Origin: Sporosarcina sp. FSL K6-1522
GTDB lineage: Bacteria; Bacillota; Bacilli; Bacillales_A; Planococcaceae
Direction of reading: 5' to 3'
Assembly: GCF_038622445.1 (NCBI RefSeq)
Contig: NZ_CP152019.1
Coordinates: 4,066,501-4,130,500 of the forward strand
Length of the DNA: 64,000 bases
Positions within the stretch are counted from its first letter, which is position 1. Each line of letters begins with the position of its first letter. A program made the position numbers and the translations under genes. The notes under the pieces are model-generated. The model saw only the letters and a list, made by a program, of their open reading frames with translations, had not been told where the DNA came from and did not search any database. Below, one piece after another: positions 44,421 to 54,758 of the stretch.

Positions 44421-46418
44421 ATGTTTAGATCCATCAAAACAAAAATTATCATGACTGTCATGGTGCTATTTGTAATCGGGATAGCGGCAATGACAACCAT
44501 CAGCAGTACCCAAGTGAAAAACACGACTGAAAAAAGTGCCACAGATGCTAGTGCAGCACTCGTCAACGAAATTAGCTTCGCCATGGAGAACTTTCTCGGG
44601 CAATATGGGAAAGGCATTGGACAACTGTCTACAACGCCGACAGTGACAGATTTCACACTTCCTAGCGAAGACAATCCAACACATAATCCCATTCCCGCAC
44701 TCGAAAAAGAATTCGACAGTTTCCTCAGCTTCTATGAAGATGCAACATCTGTCTATCTAGCGCTCCCCACTCAGGATATCATCATCATGCCACAGGCTGA
44801 TCTCGGAGCTGATTTTGACCCGACAACACGTGAATGGTATCAAAATGCCGTTGCACAGCCCGATATTATCCAATGGTCTAGCCCATTCATCGACTCAGCA
44901 ACAGGCGAACTAGTCATCGCGGCATCCAAAGCCGTCCAATCGAATGGCAAAGTCATCGGTGTTCTTGCCCTGGACGTTGAACTAACTGCACTCGCAGATA
45001 CTGTAGCAGCTAGTGATGTAGGTTACGGTGGGTTTCCAATGGTTCTTGATACAGAAGGGAACGTCGTTGCCCATCCCTACACAGCTGGAGAAAACTATAT
45101 GAATCTACCGTTTATCGCGGACATGTATACAGAAGGTAACAATCAAGGCGTCGCATACTATGCACATGAAGGTACCGATTTTGTGAATGTGTACGCTACC
45201 TTACCCAATTTCGGTTGGAAAGTCTCTGCAATCTATCAAGAAAAGAATATCAATGCCACCGCTAACGACTTACGCAATTCCATGATGATCATTGCATTGA
45301 TCACATTGCTTGTTATTTTCTTAGCATCGTACTTCATCATTAGCCGAACCATCAAACCACTAAGCCAGCTCAACACCTTAATGGATTCCGTCTCCAAAGG
45401 CGATTTAACCGTTCACTCCGACATCAAGACAAAAGATGAAATCGGCGAGCTTGGCAACAATTTCAACACCATGATTGACAATATGAACGCCATTATTACA
45501 GTCGTCAATGACTCGACTTCAAACGTTCGGGCAAGTTCCGAAAGCTTGAGTGCAGTGGCTGAAGAAACAAACGCATCCAGCGAGGAAGTCGCACATGCAG
45601 TTAACGAAATCGCACAAGGTGCAGCAAGATCCGCTGAAGACGCAGAAATCGTTACCGAACGCTCCGACCTACTTGGTCAACAAATTAACGAAATCACGAC
45701 GAAAGCCGGCGTCATGTCAGACATCGCTACAAAAGCTGGTGAAATGAACACCGATGGACAAGGCCAAATGCAACAACTAAAACTCTCCTTCAATGACTGG
45801 GAAACGAATTTACAATCCATGTCCGAAGTGATTGGCACACTTGAAACAAAAGTGAAGGCAATCGGCGGTGTTATGGAAACCATCACTGAAATTTCAGCAC
45901 AAACGAATCTACTGGCACTAAACGCTAGCATCGAAGCAGCACGCGCTGGTGAACACGGCAAAGGCTTTGCTGTCGTGGCGGATGAAGTTCGTAAACTCGC
46001 GGAACAATCAGCACGCTCGACAGAAGAAGTAAAAGTCACAGTGCAAGAGCTACAAGCAGAATCACAACTTGTCACCCAACAAATGAACGACACACGCGAA
46101 AACTTCCATCGTCAAGGAACCGTTGTCAACGACACTGAAACGACTTTCGGGGAAATCTCTACGTTGATGGCTGATATGCAAGATTCCATCGATGCTGTCT
46201 ATTCAGAAATCCAGAAAGTCGCAGCACATAAAGAAGATGTCGCTGAAACAATCCAAACAATGGCCGCTACTTCACAAGAAACAGCCGCCGCTTGCGAGGA
46301 AGTCAGTGCTTCCACAGATGAACAACTGCGCGCCATCCAATCTGTAACGGATGCGGCAGAAACGCTAACAGAATTGAGTGAGGAATTGAGTCAAGCTGTT
46401 AACCGATTTACAGTATAA
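44421..46418 (+). CDS. Methyl-accepting chemotaxis protein 2 of a tandem triplet (dCache type)
   Basis: 665 residues with the same architecture as chemoreceptor 1. The dCache region (about 35-275) differs clearly from its neighbours (for example [14 protein letters not shown] and [17 protein letters not shown]), whereas the signalling half from about residue 350 on is nearly the same. That suggests the paralogues keep a common output and have diverged in ligand. AGAAGG precedes the start. It has its own SigD promoter and terminator. Confidence 0.95.
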   Translation: MFRSIKTKIIMTVMVLFVIGIAAMTTISSTQVKNTTEKSATDASAALVNEISFAMENFLGQYGKGIGQLSTTPTVTDFTLPSEDNPTHNPIPALEKEFDSFLSFYEDATSVYLALPTQDIIIMPQADLGADFDPTTREWYQNAVAQPDIIQWSSPFIDSATGELVIAASKAVQSNGKVIGVLALDVELTALADTVAASDVGYGGFPMVLDTEGNVVAHPYTAGENYMNLPFIADMYTEGNNQGVAYYAHEGTDFVNVYATLPNFGWKVSAIYQEKNINATANDLRNSMMIIALITLLVIFLASYFIISRTIKPLSQLNTLMDSVSKGDLTVHSDIKTKDEIGELGNNFNTMIDNMNAIITVVNDSTSNVRASSESLSAVAEETNASSEEVAHAVNEIAQGAARSAEDAEIVTERSDLLGQQINEITTKAGVMSDIATKAGEMNTDGQGQMQQLKLSFNDWETNLQSMSEVIGTLETKVKAIGGVMETITEISAQTNLLALNASIEAARAGEHGKGFAVVADEVRKLAEQSARSTEEVKVTVQELQAESQLVTQQMNDTRENFHRQGTVVNDTETTFGEISTLMADMQDSIDAVYSEIQKVAAHKEDVAETIQTMAATSQETAAACEEVSASTDEQLRAIQSVTDAAETLTELSEELSQAVNRFTV

Positions 46419-46427
46419 TCAAGCAAC

Positions 46428-46464
46428 AAAACCCGCCTAGATATGAAGTCTTAAGCGGGTTTTT
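46428..46464 (+). terminator. Intrinsic terminator of chemoreceptor gene 2
   Basis: The stem AAAACCCGC / GCGGGTTTTT with a loose loop lies just past the stop codon. Confidence 0.85.
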
Positions 46465-46551
46465 CTCTTTATACAACAAATTTCGTGTACTGAAAGCAAA
46501 GCATCAGCTAAAGGGCCTCTATTCCGAATCTTATTATTATTCATCTTTACC

Positions 46552-46578
46552 TAAACAAACGAATAAAAAGACCGAAAG
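46552..46578 (+). promoter_or_regulatory. Sigma-D promoter of chemoreceptor gene 3
   Basis: TAAA, 15 bases, then ACCGAAAG, 47 bp before the start codon. It is the third copy of the same layout. Confidence 0.72.
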
Positions 46579-46624
46579 TTTTATAGATACTATTATAATA
46601 AGGTCGAAAGAGAAGGTGCTACAT

Positions 46625-48616
46625 ATGTTTAGATCCATCAAAACAAAAATTATCTTGACTGTCATGGTGTTATTCCTCATCGGGATATCCACAATGACCG
46701 CCATTAGCAGCACACAAGTGAAAACGAAAACCGATGAAAGTATCATTAACTCAAGCGGTGCATTTGTTTCCCAAATGAGCGCTGCCATCGAAAACTATCT
46801 CGAACAATATGGGAAAGGCCTGGCACAATTAGCAAATTCGAGCTCCATTACAGACTTTGTTCTTGACGAACAAACTGCTCCGCAAATTTTACGTGATGCA
46901 CTCGATGAGGATCTCACACAATTTTTAACATTGTACAGTGACGCAGTAAAAGTGTATTATTCAAATCCAAACCAGCATATCAACATCCCTTACGTAGATC
47001 TTGGTCCTGATTACGATCCTACTCAACGTGAATGGTACACAAACGCTACAGCTCAGCCAAATGAAGTACAGTGGTCCTCACCTTATATTGATAAAGGCAC
47101 AGGCGATTTGGTCATCACCGCTTCTACCACTGTCCATGCAGATGGAAAACTCATTGGCGTCGTTGGTCTCGACGTTCAACTGAACGCTCTGACTGAAAAA
47201 ATTGCAGCAAGTGATGTTGGCTATGAGGGCTTCCCTGCCATATTCGATACGGAAGGCACAGCAATTGCTCATCCAATATTACAAGGGGAAAATTTAATGA
47301 ATCTCTCCTACTTTAGAGACATGTACAACAACGATGCTGAACAAGGAACCATTTATTATGTCCATGAAAATATCCCCAAAGTGCTTATGTACACTACAAT
47401 CCCGCAATTCGGCTGGAAAGTGGTAGCTATCTATGATGAAAAAAATATCAACGAGATGGCTAATGATTTACGCATCTCAATGGCAATTGCTGCGCTGATT
47501 ACGTTATTCGTTATTTTCGCCGCGCTATACATCATGATTAGTCGAATGATTAAGCCACTCGGACAAGTCAATACTTTAATGGACGCTGTTTCTCAAGGTG
47601 ATTTAACCGTTCGCTCCGACATCAAAACGAATGATGAAATCGGCGAACTCGGCAAAAACTTCAACACCATGATCGATAATATGAACGCCATCATTACAGT
47701 CGTCAACGACTCTGCATCAAACGTTCGTGCCAATTCCGAAAGCTTGAGTGCAGTAGCTGAAGAAACCAATGCCTCCAGTGAAGAAGTTGCACATGCGGTA
47801 ACCGAAATCGCACAAGGTGCATCAAGATCCGCCGAAGATGCTGAAGTCGTTACTGAACGCTCCGACCTACTCGGGCAACAAATTAACGAAATCACGACAA
47901 AAGCTGGCGTCATGTCAGACATCGCTACAAAAGCTGGGGAAATGAATACCAATGGACAAAGCCAAATGCAACAACTAAAACAATCATTCGGCGACTGGGA
48001 AACGAACCTGCACTCCATGTCCGAGGTCATCAGCACACTCGAAACAAAAGTAAAAGCAATCGGTGGAGTTATGGAAACCATCACTGAAATTTCAGCACAA
48101 ACGAATCTACTAGCGCTCAACGCTAGCATTGAAGCGGCGCGTGCAGGTGAACATGGCAAAGGCTTCGCTGTCGTTGCGGATGAAGTACGAAAACTTGCAG
48201 AACAATCCGCACATTCAACAGAAGAAGTCAAAGTGACAGTTCAAGAACTACAAGCCGAATCACAACTCGTCACTCAACAAATGAACGACACACGCGACAA
48301 CTTCCAACGCCAAAGTACTGTCGTCAATGACACCGAAACAACTTTCGGCGAAATCTCTACGTTAATGGCAGATATGCAAGATTCCATTGATGCCGTTTAT
48401 ACAGAAATCCAAAAAGTCGCTGCTCACAAAGAAGACGTCGCTGAAACAATCCAAACAATGGCCGCTACTTCACAAGAAACAGCCGCTGCTTGTGAGGAAG
48501 TCAGCGCCTCCACAGACGAGCAACTACGCGCCATTCAATCCGTAACAGAAGCAGCAGAAATGCTAACGGAATTGAGTGAGGAATTGAGTCAAGCTGTGAA
48601 CCGATTTAAAGTGTAG
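46625..48616 (+). CDS. Methyl-accepting chemotaxis protein 3 of a tandem triplet (dCache type)
   Basis: 663 residues. Its membrane-distal Cache region (about 40-150) is distinct, with the polyN/Q-like [15 protein letters not shown] replacing the residues seen in the first two. The membrane-proximal Cache part and second helix ([19 protein letters not shown]) are close to receptor 1 and differ from receptor 2, so segments may have been exchanged between copies. The signalling tip [18 protein letters not shown] is identical. I place the start at ATG 46625 rather than the upstream GTG at 46616, because AGAAGG then has normal spacing. Confidence 0.94.
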   Translation: MFRSIKTKIILTVMVLFLIGISTMTAISSTQVKTKTDESIINSSGAFVSQMSAAIENYLEQYGKGLAQLANSSSITDFVLDEQTAPQILRDALDEDLTQFLTLYSDAVKVYYSNPNQHINIPYVDLGPDYDPTQREWYTNATAQPNEVQWSSPYIDKGTGDLVITASTTVHADGKLIGVVGLDVQLNALTEKIAASDVGYEGFPAIFDTEGTAIAHPILQGENLMNLSYFRDMYNNDAEQGTIYYVHENIPKVLMYTTIPQFGWKVVAIYDEKNINEMANDLRISMAIAALITLFVIFAALYIMISRMIKPLGQVNTLMDAVSQGDLTVRSDIKTNDEIGELGKNFNTMIDNMNAIITVVNDSASNVRANSESLSAVAEETNASSEEVAHAVTEIAQGASRSAEDAEVVTERSDLLGQQINEITTKAGVMSDIATKAGEMNTNGQSQMQQLKQSFGDWETNLHSMSEVISTLETKVKAIGGVMETITEISAQTNLLALNASIEAARAGEHGKGFAVVADEVRKLAEQSAHSTEEVKVTVQELQAESQLVTQQMNDTRDNFQRQSTVVNDTETTFGEISTLMADMQDSIDAVYTEIQKVAAHKEDVAETIQTMAATSQETAAACEEVSASTDEQLRAIQSVTEAAEMLTELSEELSQAVNRFKV

Positions 48617-48625
48617 TGAAACGAC

Positions 48626-48666
48626 AAACCCCGCCTCAGATTAAAAAATGTCTGGAGCGGGGTTTT
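48626..48666. terminator. Terminator between chemoreceptor gene 3 and nhaC-like gene 1
   Basis: The stem AAACCCCGC / GCGGGGTTTT, with an inner CAGA/TCTG pair, separates two convergent genes and could serve both. Confidence 0.82.
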
Positions 48667-48668
48667 CA

Positions 48669-49997
48669 TCATTTAGATATAGAAGCCGAAGCATCATCTG
48701 TCCGTTTAAACTTCGGATAGCCAATCAAAATGGCTATCACACAACAAATCCCCATCAACACAGGGTAAAACGAATACAACATTATGCTCACCGGTGAAAT
48801 CGCAGCGAGTCCAGCGGCGGCGAGTAATTGGGCGCCATAAGGTAAAATCCCTTGCCAACAGCCTGCGAACGTATCCAACAAACTCGCCGACTTGCGAGGA
48901 TCCACCCCATACTCATCCGCAATGCTCTTCGCCAACGGACCGGTAATAATAATCGCAATTGTATTATTCGCAGTCGCAATATCCGCCGCACTGACAAGCC
49001 CGGCAATCCCAAACTCGGCCCCTTTTTTCGACTTAATATTCCGCGTAATCATACGCAGTAAATAATCGATCCCGCCGTTATATTGGATAATGCCGATAAT
49101 CCCCCCGATTAAAATCGAGACAATCGCCAAATCTTCCATCGTCATAATCCCTTCAGCAGTCGCCTGTAATAAGCTACTCATTTGATAAGAGCCATCCAGC
49201 AAGCCAATAACACCCGCAAAAATCGTCCCACCAACCAAGACGACTAATACATGCGTGCCCGCAAGTGCCGCCACTAATACACCAAGATAAGGAAGGATTT
49301 TCACCCAGTCATACGGGTAATCCCCGGCAAGTTCCACAGCATTGCCACGTGTCAGCACACCAAGAATCACAAGTGTAATAAGTGCCGCAGGCAATACAAT
49401 CAAAAAATTCACCTTAAACTTATCTTTCATTTTCGTATGCTGCGTTCGGACCGCCGCAATCGTCGTATCCGAAATCATCGACAAATTATCACCGAACATG
49501 GCACCACCCACAATGGTTGCCATGGCCAACGCCACCGGAATTTCCGTTTGCCCCGCAATTCCAACCCCTATCGGTGCCAATGCAACAATCGTCCCCATCG
49601 ATGTCCCCATCGAAATGGATATGAAACACCCGATAACAAACAATCCAACCATCAACAAATTCGCTGGCAACAAGGACAAACCTAGATTCACAGTCGATTC
49701 AACTGCCCCCATCCCCTTCGCAACACCTGCAAACGCACCCGCTAAAATAAATATGACGGCCATTAAAATAATATTCGGATGCCCTGCACTCTTCGTAAAA
49801 ACATCTACCTTTTTACTAAACGTTTCCTTGCGATTCATCAACAACGCAATTGCTGAAGCAATCAATATCGCAACGTTCAATGGCATCGTCGAAAAATCAT
49901 TCGTTAACATGCCCGAACCGATAAAAAGGACGACAAAAACAATTAGCGGTAAAAACGCCAATAGATTGCCCTTTGTCCCTTCATGATTTGACATCAT
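48669..49997 (-). CDS. NhaC-type Na+/H+ antiporter family protein, paralogue 1
   Basis: A 442-residue membrane protein with about eleven helices. It carries the family motifs GTSMGTIVALAPIG, GGAMFGDNLSMISDTTIAA and CWQGILPYGAQ. Proteins of this PF03553 family exchange sodium or small organic ions for protons; the transported species is uncertain. It is strongly similar to the second copy at 50434-51795, so the pair arose by duplication. A small hairpin (CCGTCT...AGACGG, 50044-50064) lies upstream in its leader. Confidence 0.85.
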   Translation of the reverse strand: MMSNHEGTKGNLLAFLPLIVFVVLFIGSGMLTNDFSTMPLNVAILIASAIALLMNRKETFSKKVDVFTKSAGHPNIILMAVIFILAGAFAGVAKGMGAVESTVNLGLSLLPANLLMVGLFVIGCFISISMGTSMGTIVALAPIGVGIAGQTEIPVALAMATIVGGAMFGDNLSMISDTTIAAVRTQHTKMKDKFKVNFLIVLPAALITLVILGVLTRGNAVELAGDYPYDWVKILPYLGVLVAALAGTHVLVVLVGGTIFAGVIGLLDGSYQMSSLLQATAEGIMTMEDLAIVSILIGGIIGIIQYNGGIDYLLRMITRNIKSKKGAEFGIAGLVSAADIATANNTIAIIITGPLAKSIADEYGVDPRKSASLLDTFAGCWQGILPYGAQLLAAAGLAAISPVSIMLYSFYPVLMGICCVIAILIGYPKFKRTDDASASISK

Positions 49998-50140
49998 TCA
50001 CACTCCATTCATCTTGAAAATGCTCGTATTTACTCATTTATTGTCCGTCTATCTCCACAGACGGAATCCTCGCTATTTTCATAATTTTAATTCAAAAAGG
50101 TTTACTTCGGTATAAGGCATGTGATAGCATAGATAGTATA

Positions 50141-50300
50141 ATGGTGCAATTTGAACGTTTTATTAAATCATGCTAAAGTGCAGACCCCTTTAAACGAGAC
50201 AAAGCTAACCCACTTCCAAATAGGGCTTACGCTTTTTACATCCGAAATACAACGACCTATTTCAGGATTACACACAGAAGTCTCCAGAAAACAGTATAGC
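50141..50300 (+). pseudogene. luxS: Decayed 5' fragment of luxS with its upstream region
   Basis: The segment aligns to the intact luxS gene at 52773. ATGGTGCAATTTGAACG matches ATGGCACAAGTTGAAAG, later TACGCTTTTTACA is identical, and the 3' part TTCAGGATTACACAC matches TTCAGCGGTTCACACAC. The upstream DNA also aligns: ATTTTCATAAT...GTTTACTT...ATGTGATAG at 50075-50126 corresponds to 52689-52741. The copy has an in-frame stop after 11 codons, frame changes, a missing ribosome site (about 18 bp shorter leader) and no sequence beyond roughly codon 55. It cannot encode LuxS. Confidence 0.7.
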
Positions 50301-50302
50301 AC

Positions 50303-50351
50303 AAAAAACAGCCCTTCCATTGAGATATGTACTCGATGGAAGGGCTATTTT
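50303..50351 (-). terminator. Intrinsic terminator of nhaC-like gene 2
   Basis: On the minus strand AGCCCTTCCATCGAG / CTCAATGGAAGGGCT is followed by GTTTTTTG. It lies about 80 bp past the stop of the second antiporter gene. The region from 50352 to 50433 shows nothing else. Confidence 0.82.
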
Positions 50352-50433
50352 AATGATTTATAGCTAAACTTGGAATTTGACACTTTTTACGCTTCTGTTA
50401 TACAGGAACTACTGCTGATTAACTCAGCAATCC

Positions 50434-51795
50434 TCACCCTTTATCCGATACCAAAGCCGGGTCCTCCTCTACAACTAACGGAACCTCCACCGTCTTAACT
50501 GTCTCCTGAAACTTTGGATACCCAATCAGAATCGCAATAATTCCACAAAGCGCCATCAGAATCGGATAAAACGAATAAGGCATAATACTGACCGGTGAAA
50601 TCGAGGCTAACCCAGCAGCGGCGAGCAGTTGACCGCCATACGGCAAAATCCCTTGCCAGCAACTCGAAAATGTATCTAGCAAGCTTGCCGATTTCCTCGG
50701 GTCCACCCCATACTCATCCGAAATACTCTTTGCCAATGGTCCCGTGATCACAATCGATATCGTATTATTCGCCGTCGCAATATCTGCCACACTGACCAAT
50801 CCTGCGATACCAAATTCCGCACCCTTTTTTGATTTAATCTTACTAGAGATAAAATACAGCAGATAATCAATCCCACCGTTATGCTTGATAATCCCTACAA
50901 CTCCACCAATCAGAATCGCAACGATTGCCAAGTCCTCCATACTGATAATGCCACTCGCAACAGCTTGCAAAAAACTGCTGATCGTATAAGAGCCATCCAC
51001 CATTCCAATCAATCCCGCAAAAACCGTGCCACCAATCAAGACAATCAGCACATGTACACCCGCTAACGCCGCCACCAAAACAGCGATATAAGGCAGAATC
51101 TTCAACAACTCGTACTCGTAGTTGCCAGTCAGTGTAGCCGTATTCCCACTTGTAATAACCCCCAGAATAATTGCGGTTAAAATAGCACCCGGCAATACAA
51201 TCAAAAAGTTTACCTTGAACTTATCTTTCATTTTCGTCTGCTGGGTTCGCACCGCCGCAATCGTCGTATCTGAAATCATCGACAAGTTATCCCCAAACAT
51301 TGCGCCACCAATGACCGTCGCCATCGCCAATGCCATCGGGATATCTGTTTGACTCGCAATGCCTACGCCAATCGGTGCCAATGCCACAACCGTTCCCATC
51401 GAAGTCCCCATCGAGATGGAAATAAAGCAGCCAATCACAAACAGCCCAATCATTAAATAGTTCGCAGGCAATAACGATAGCCCTAGGTTCACGGTAGATT
51501 CAACCGCGCCCATCCCTCTTGCAACACCTGCAAAAGCACCCGCTAAAATAAAAATAACAGCCATTAAAATAATATTCGGATGCCCTGCACCTTTTGTGAA
51601 AATATCAATCTTTTTCGCAAACTTCTCTTTTCGATTCATCGCAAGTGCAACAGCCCCAGCAATGATAATCGCAACATTTAACGGCATACTCGAAAAGTCT
51701 TTTGTCAAAATACCCGATCCGATAAATAGCAGTACAAAAACCAATAACGGAAAGAGTGCAACAAGACTCCCCTTTTTCACTTCCCCATTCGACAT
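50434..51795 (-). CDS. NhaC-type Na+/H+ antiporter family protein, paralogue 2
   Basis: A 453-residue close paralogue of the gene at 48669-49997, with the same GTSMGTVVALAPIG, FGDNLSMISDTTIAA and CWQGILPYGGQ motifs. It has a slightly longer C-terminal tail rich in Glu and Val. It starts at ATG 51795 after GGGGGAGGGG and lies 15 bp downstream of the SDR gene, so the two probably share a transcript. A dehydrogenase next to an NhaC-type carrier could mean that the carrier moves an organic substrate of that enzyme; this is inference. Confidence 0.85.
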   Translation of the reverse strand: MSNGEVKKGSLVALFPLLVFVLLFIGSGILTKDFSSMPLNVAIIIAGAVALAMNRKEKFAKKIDIFTKGAGHPNIILMAVIFILAGAFAGVARGMGAVESTVNLGLSLLPANYLMIGLFVIGCFISISMGTSMGTVVALAPIGVGIASQTDIPMALAMATVIGGAMFGDNLSMISDTTIAAVRTQQTKMKDKFKVNFLIVLPGAILTAIILGVITSGNTATLTGNYEYELLKILPYIAVLVAALAGVHVLIVLIGGTVFAGLIGMVDGSYTISSFLQAVASGIISMEDLAIVAILIGGVVGIIKHNGGIDYLLYFISSKIKSKKGAEFGIAGLVSVADIATANNTISIVITGPLAKSISDEYGVDPRKSASLLDTFSSCWQGILPYGGQLLAAAGLASISPVSIMPYSFYPILMALCGIIAILIGYPKFQETVKTVEVPLVVEEDPALVSDKG

Positions 51796-51810
51796 ACAGA
51801 CCCCTCCCCC

Positions 51811-52575
51811 TCAATTCATCGTCATGCCACCTGTCACATTAATCCCTTGCCCCGTCATATAATCCGAGTACTTGGATGCTAAAAAGACTACAACATTTGC
51901 AATATCCTGCGGAGTTGCCGTTCTACCTAGTGGCACTTGCGAGCAATCTTCCGCTTTAATCGCCTCTGCATCGAGCCCCCTTAACTCCCCACCAATAACC
52001 CGCTCGTTACGTTTCATATCTGTCTCCACAATCCCTGGACATACCGCATTGACATTGATTTGATCTTTGGCCAGCTCCAATGCCATCACTTTGGTCAATC
52101 CTAGCACCGCATGCTTCGAAGCGACATAACTGCCCATCAAACGATAGCCATTTTTCCCAGCCTGTGAAGAAATGTTAATAATCTTTCCACCCTGCCCCTG
52201 CTTCTGTAAAACACGCGCCACAGATTGACTGCATAAATACACACCCTTGGCATTGACGTCCATAACTCGATCCCAATCACTTTCTTGAATATCAACCGCA
52301 TAATCCATGGAAGATATCCCTGCGTTGTTTACTAAAATATCTACTCTTCCAAAGTGGTTCACCACTTTTTCTACCATTACTTCAACCTGATCACTTTGCA
52401 CAACATCCGCTTGAATTGCTAATAAACCATCATTCACCTGCACTCCGTTCACCGCTCGATCGACGACCGCCACTTGTGCACCACTTTCCAATAATGCGTC
52501 AGTAATCGCACGACCAATACCCTGTGTTCCTCCCGTAACAACGGCAACTTTCCCCGTTAAATCCATACAATACAT
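51811..52575 (-). CDS. Short-chain dehydrogenase/reductase (SDR)
   Basis: About 254 residues of the classical SDR family. The NAD(P)-binding motif TGGTQGIG lies near residue 15. NNAGISS, the catalytic Ser (NISSQAG) and the YVASKHA Tyr/Lys pair follow. The C-terminal GQGINVTGGMTMN resembles polyol dehydrogenases such as sorbitol or galactitol enzymes, but I cannot fix the substrate. I place the start at ATG 52575, five bases after GGGGGAG; the longer ORF to 52605 runs upstream of this site. It lies upstream of nhaC-like gene 2 and is divergent from luxS. Confidence 0.85.
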   Translation of the reverse strand: MYCMDLTGKVAVVTGGTQGIGRAITDALLESGAQVAVVDRAVNGVQVNDGLLAIQADVVQSDQVEVMVEKVVNHFGRVDILVNNAGISSMDYAVDIQESDWDRVMDVNAKGVYLCSQSVARVLQKQGQGGKIINISSQAGKNGYRLMGSYVASKHAVLGLTKVMALELAKDQINVNAVCPGIVETDMKRNERVIGGELRGLDAEAIKAEDCSQVPLGRTATPQDIANVVVFLASKYSDYMTGQGINVTGGMTMN

Positions 52576-52772
52576 ACGCGCTCCCCCTACATCAATAACA
52601 TTCACATCACTAATACCTAGTAATTCAATATGAATAATTAAAGAGTATCGTATCGCGCTTTCCTTTCTCTGTCAACTGAATAATCATCATTTTCATAATC
52701 TTGGTTCAAAGGGGTTTACTTTGCTAGGTGAGATGTGATAGTTTAGATGTCAAAGTGAAAGGATGATAAAAC

Positions 52773-53228
52773 ATGGCACAAGTTGAAAGTTTTCTTTTAG
52801 ACCACACAAAAGTAAAAGCACCTTATGTACGCCTCGCGGGTACCGAACAACACGAAAAAGGTAGCTCGCTTCAAAAATACGACCTACGCTTTTTACAACC
52901 CAATCATGACGCAATGCCCACTTCAGCGGTTCACACACTGGAGCATTTGCTAGCAACCTATATGCGCGACGAACTAACGGGAATTGTCGACATCTCCCCA
53001 ATGGGATGCCGCACCGGCTTTTACATGATTATCTGGGACGAACATGACCCAAAAGACGTCGCCACTGCCTTAACAACCGTACTCGAAAAAGTCATTACAA
53101 CCGAATACATTCCTGCTGTTTCTGCACTCGAATGCGGGAACTATCGCGACCATTCGCTATTTGCTGCGCAGGAATATGCGAAGCTTGTAGTGGAAGCTGG
53201 ATTGAGTGATGACCCGTTTCGGGATTGA
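52773..53228 (+). CDS. luxS: S-ribosylhomocysteine lyase LuxS
   Basis: 151 residues of LuxS. The metal-binding HTLEH motif (His54, Glu57, His58) and a later Cys in ECGNYRDHS are intact. It splits S-ribosylhomocysteine into homocysteine and the precursor of autoinducer-2, as part of the activated methyl cycle. AAAGGATG precedes the ATG. Monocistronic, with its own terminator. A decayed second copy lies 2.6 kb upstream, between the antiporter genes. Confidence 0.96.
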   Translation: MAQVESFLLDHTKVKAPYVRLAGTEQHEKGSSLQKYDLRFLQPNHDAMPTSAVHTLEHLLATYMRDELTGIVDISPMGCRTGFYMIIWDEHDPKDVATALTTVLEKVITTEYIPAVSALECGNYRDHSLFAAQEYAKLVVEAGLSDDPFRD

Positions 53229-53248
53229 GGATTGAGTAGAAGAAATGA

Positions 53249-53286
53249 CAAAACCCGCTTTGGACTTTATGTCCGATGCGGGTTTA
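53249..53286 (+). terminator. Intrinsic terminator of luxS
   Basis: The stem AAACCCGC / GCGGGTTT with an inner GGAC/GTCC pair lies about 20 bp after the luxS stop. Confidence 0.82.
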
Positions 53287-53338
53287 TTCGTTGTGAGTAG
53301 GAAAGATTAAGCTAAAATCCCCTCAATCTCCTCTCCAC

Positions 53339-54327
53339 TTAATTTATATCAAACTCTCTATACAATTGCATCCTTGCCCATGCTTTCATAGAGTCATGTT
53401 CGTCATGCGATGGATCATTCATAATTCCCAAAAACGCATTGAATCCTGGCTCACCACCACAATCTTCGTGCGGTGCTGTTCCTTCTCCTGCCAAATAAAT
53501 TGGCGATGAAAGATTTTGCTTTGTTAAAATTTCCTCGACGATAATATCGTGTCGCCAATTGTCCCCAAAGTCATAAACATATTTTATAAACGTATGCGAC
53601 GGTATGAAATCCGACAACAACAGTCCTTCTTCCAATATCATTTCAACATCATTTGCGTACTCGAAAGCCTCTTCATCCATCACAATATTTAACTTCTGGC
53701 GGTTTGTTTGCCTGCTTTGAAACTTGTCCGTCTCAGACTCATCATATTGATAAAATTCGTGAAGATGATAATCGTGCCAACCAAACGCAATTTGGAAAAT
53801 TTGATGGAAGTCCTGGAATTTCATATCAAGTGGAACGACCAACCTTCTCCGAATGGGATGCCCCATCAATTCCATCGACACATGTAACACAGCTGCCTCC
53901 GCATCGAAAATCGCTCCGTCCACGAGTGCTGCCAAATCCTTAAACATTTCCTCGGACGGGTAAATCGCCTGCACTTTCCGTCACCGACCAACAAACTGCT
54001 CGCTTTCTTTCCAATTCGTACATTAATAGGTTCACTTGAATCGAGTTCAGCAGCATACAGCCAAACATAATCGCACGCCTGATTCAACCTAGCGACCAGC
54101 GAACGATTCTTCGTCTTATAAAACGCTACATCCCCCGCCGCCTTCATGTACTGTTCAATGACATCCTCACTTACCCGCTCTGCCCTAAACACTTGTCGTA
54201 TTGCCTTCTCAACCAACACATCCAATTGTTTGAAATCCTTCGCTTTCATGCCATGCATTAGGATAACTGTTTTCCGACGATTTATCATTAGCATATTTGC
54301 GTGCCATGAAAAAAGTAGATTTGCTTC
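53339..54327 (-). pseudogene. Frameshifted plasmid pRiA4b ORF-3 family gene
   Basis: Two reading frames make one ancestral protein. The upstream part (54327 to about 53980) encodes LLFSWHAN, INRRKTVILM, MKAKDFKQLDVLVEKAI and the helical N-terminal domain that often precedes this family. The downstream part (about 53975 to 53339) encodes the pRiA4b ORF-3 domain, with RRRLVVPLDMKF, FGWHDYHLHEFY and YDFGDNWRH. They are out of frame at about 53970-53990. A stop also closes the frame at 54328-54330 before any start codon. From memory of relatives, about ten residues seem to be missing after INRRKTV. The downstream ORF might still be translated alone from ATG 53974. The family function is unknown; members are often on mobile elements. 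Confidence 0.7.
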
Positions 54328-54330
54328 TTA

Positions 54331-54624
54331 AGTTGCATCGGTTATAGGTGTAAAGAGGATTTGCTCTAGTAGTTTTTTTGTTGAGTGAATTTGGACGATA
54401 TGGCTCATTTCTTTGCATTGCTGATAGCTGTTTTACAGTACTCGTTCTAACTTGAGTACTTAAAGACGCATCATAAGGCCAAAATCTGGAAATTAACTTC
54501 AACGATTCTGATCTTGACGAGACAAGAGCCAGAAGAAGATAAAAAGTGGCTGGTAGATCTGCACTAGGCGCGGAACGCGGGATATAAACTTATGAGGACT
54601 AAGGTCAATGGCTTTTGCCGCATT
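54331..54624. other. Intergenic stretch without identified features
   Basis: Between the frameshifted pRiA4b-family gene and the flagellin terminator I see no start codon with a ribosome site, no convincing ORF and no repeat shared with the other gaps. It may be residue from the same decayed element. Confidence 0.4.
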
Positions 54625-54681
54625 AAAAAAGCACCTCCTTCAAGTTGATATAAATATCAATCATAGATAAGAGATGCTTTT
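54625..54681 (-). terminator. Long imperfect hairpin terminator of the flagellin gene
   Basis: On the minus strand AAAAGCATCTC...TTGATAT / ATATCAA...GGTGCTTTTTTAATG forms a long interrupted stem and ends in TTTTTT. It lies about 80 bp after the flagellin stop codon at 54759. Confidence 0.65.
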
Positions 54682-54758
54682 CAAATATATACGTTGTTTG
54701 ATTGGGGCTTACGTTTTGGAATGAAATAGGGCGTTCACCAAAAGACACCTTCACTACA

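Noticed and set aside
47593..48231. A 212-codon minus-strand ORF antisense to chemoreceptor 3, with related frames in the other two receptors
   Set aside because: It is conserved only because the underlying sense domain is conserved. It begins and ends inside the coding region without start signals.
49342..49986. A 214-codon plus-strand ORF antisense to nhaC-like gene 1
   Set aside because: It is a mirror frame of a membrane protein gene. A similar shadow occurs in nhaC-like gene 2, and neither has a ribosome site.
50041..50064. Riboswitch in the leader of nhaC-like gene 1
   Set aside because: There is only a single short hairpin (CCGTCT/AGACGG), too little to support any known sodium-responsive RNA class.
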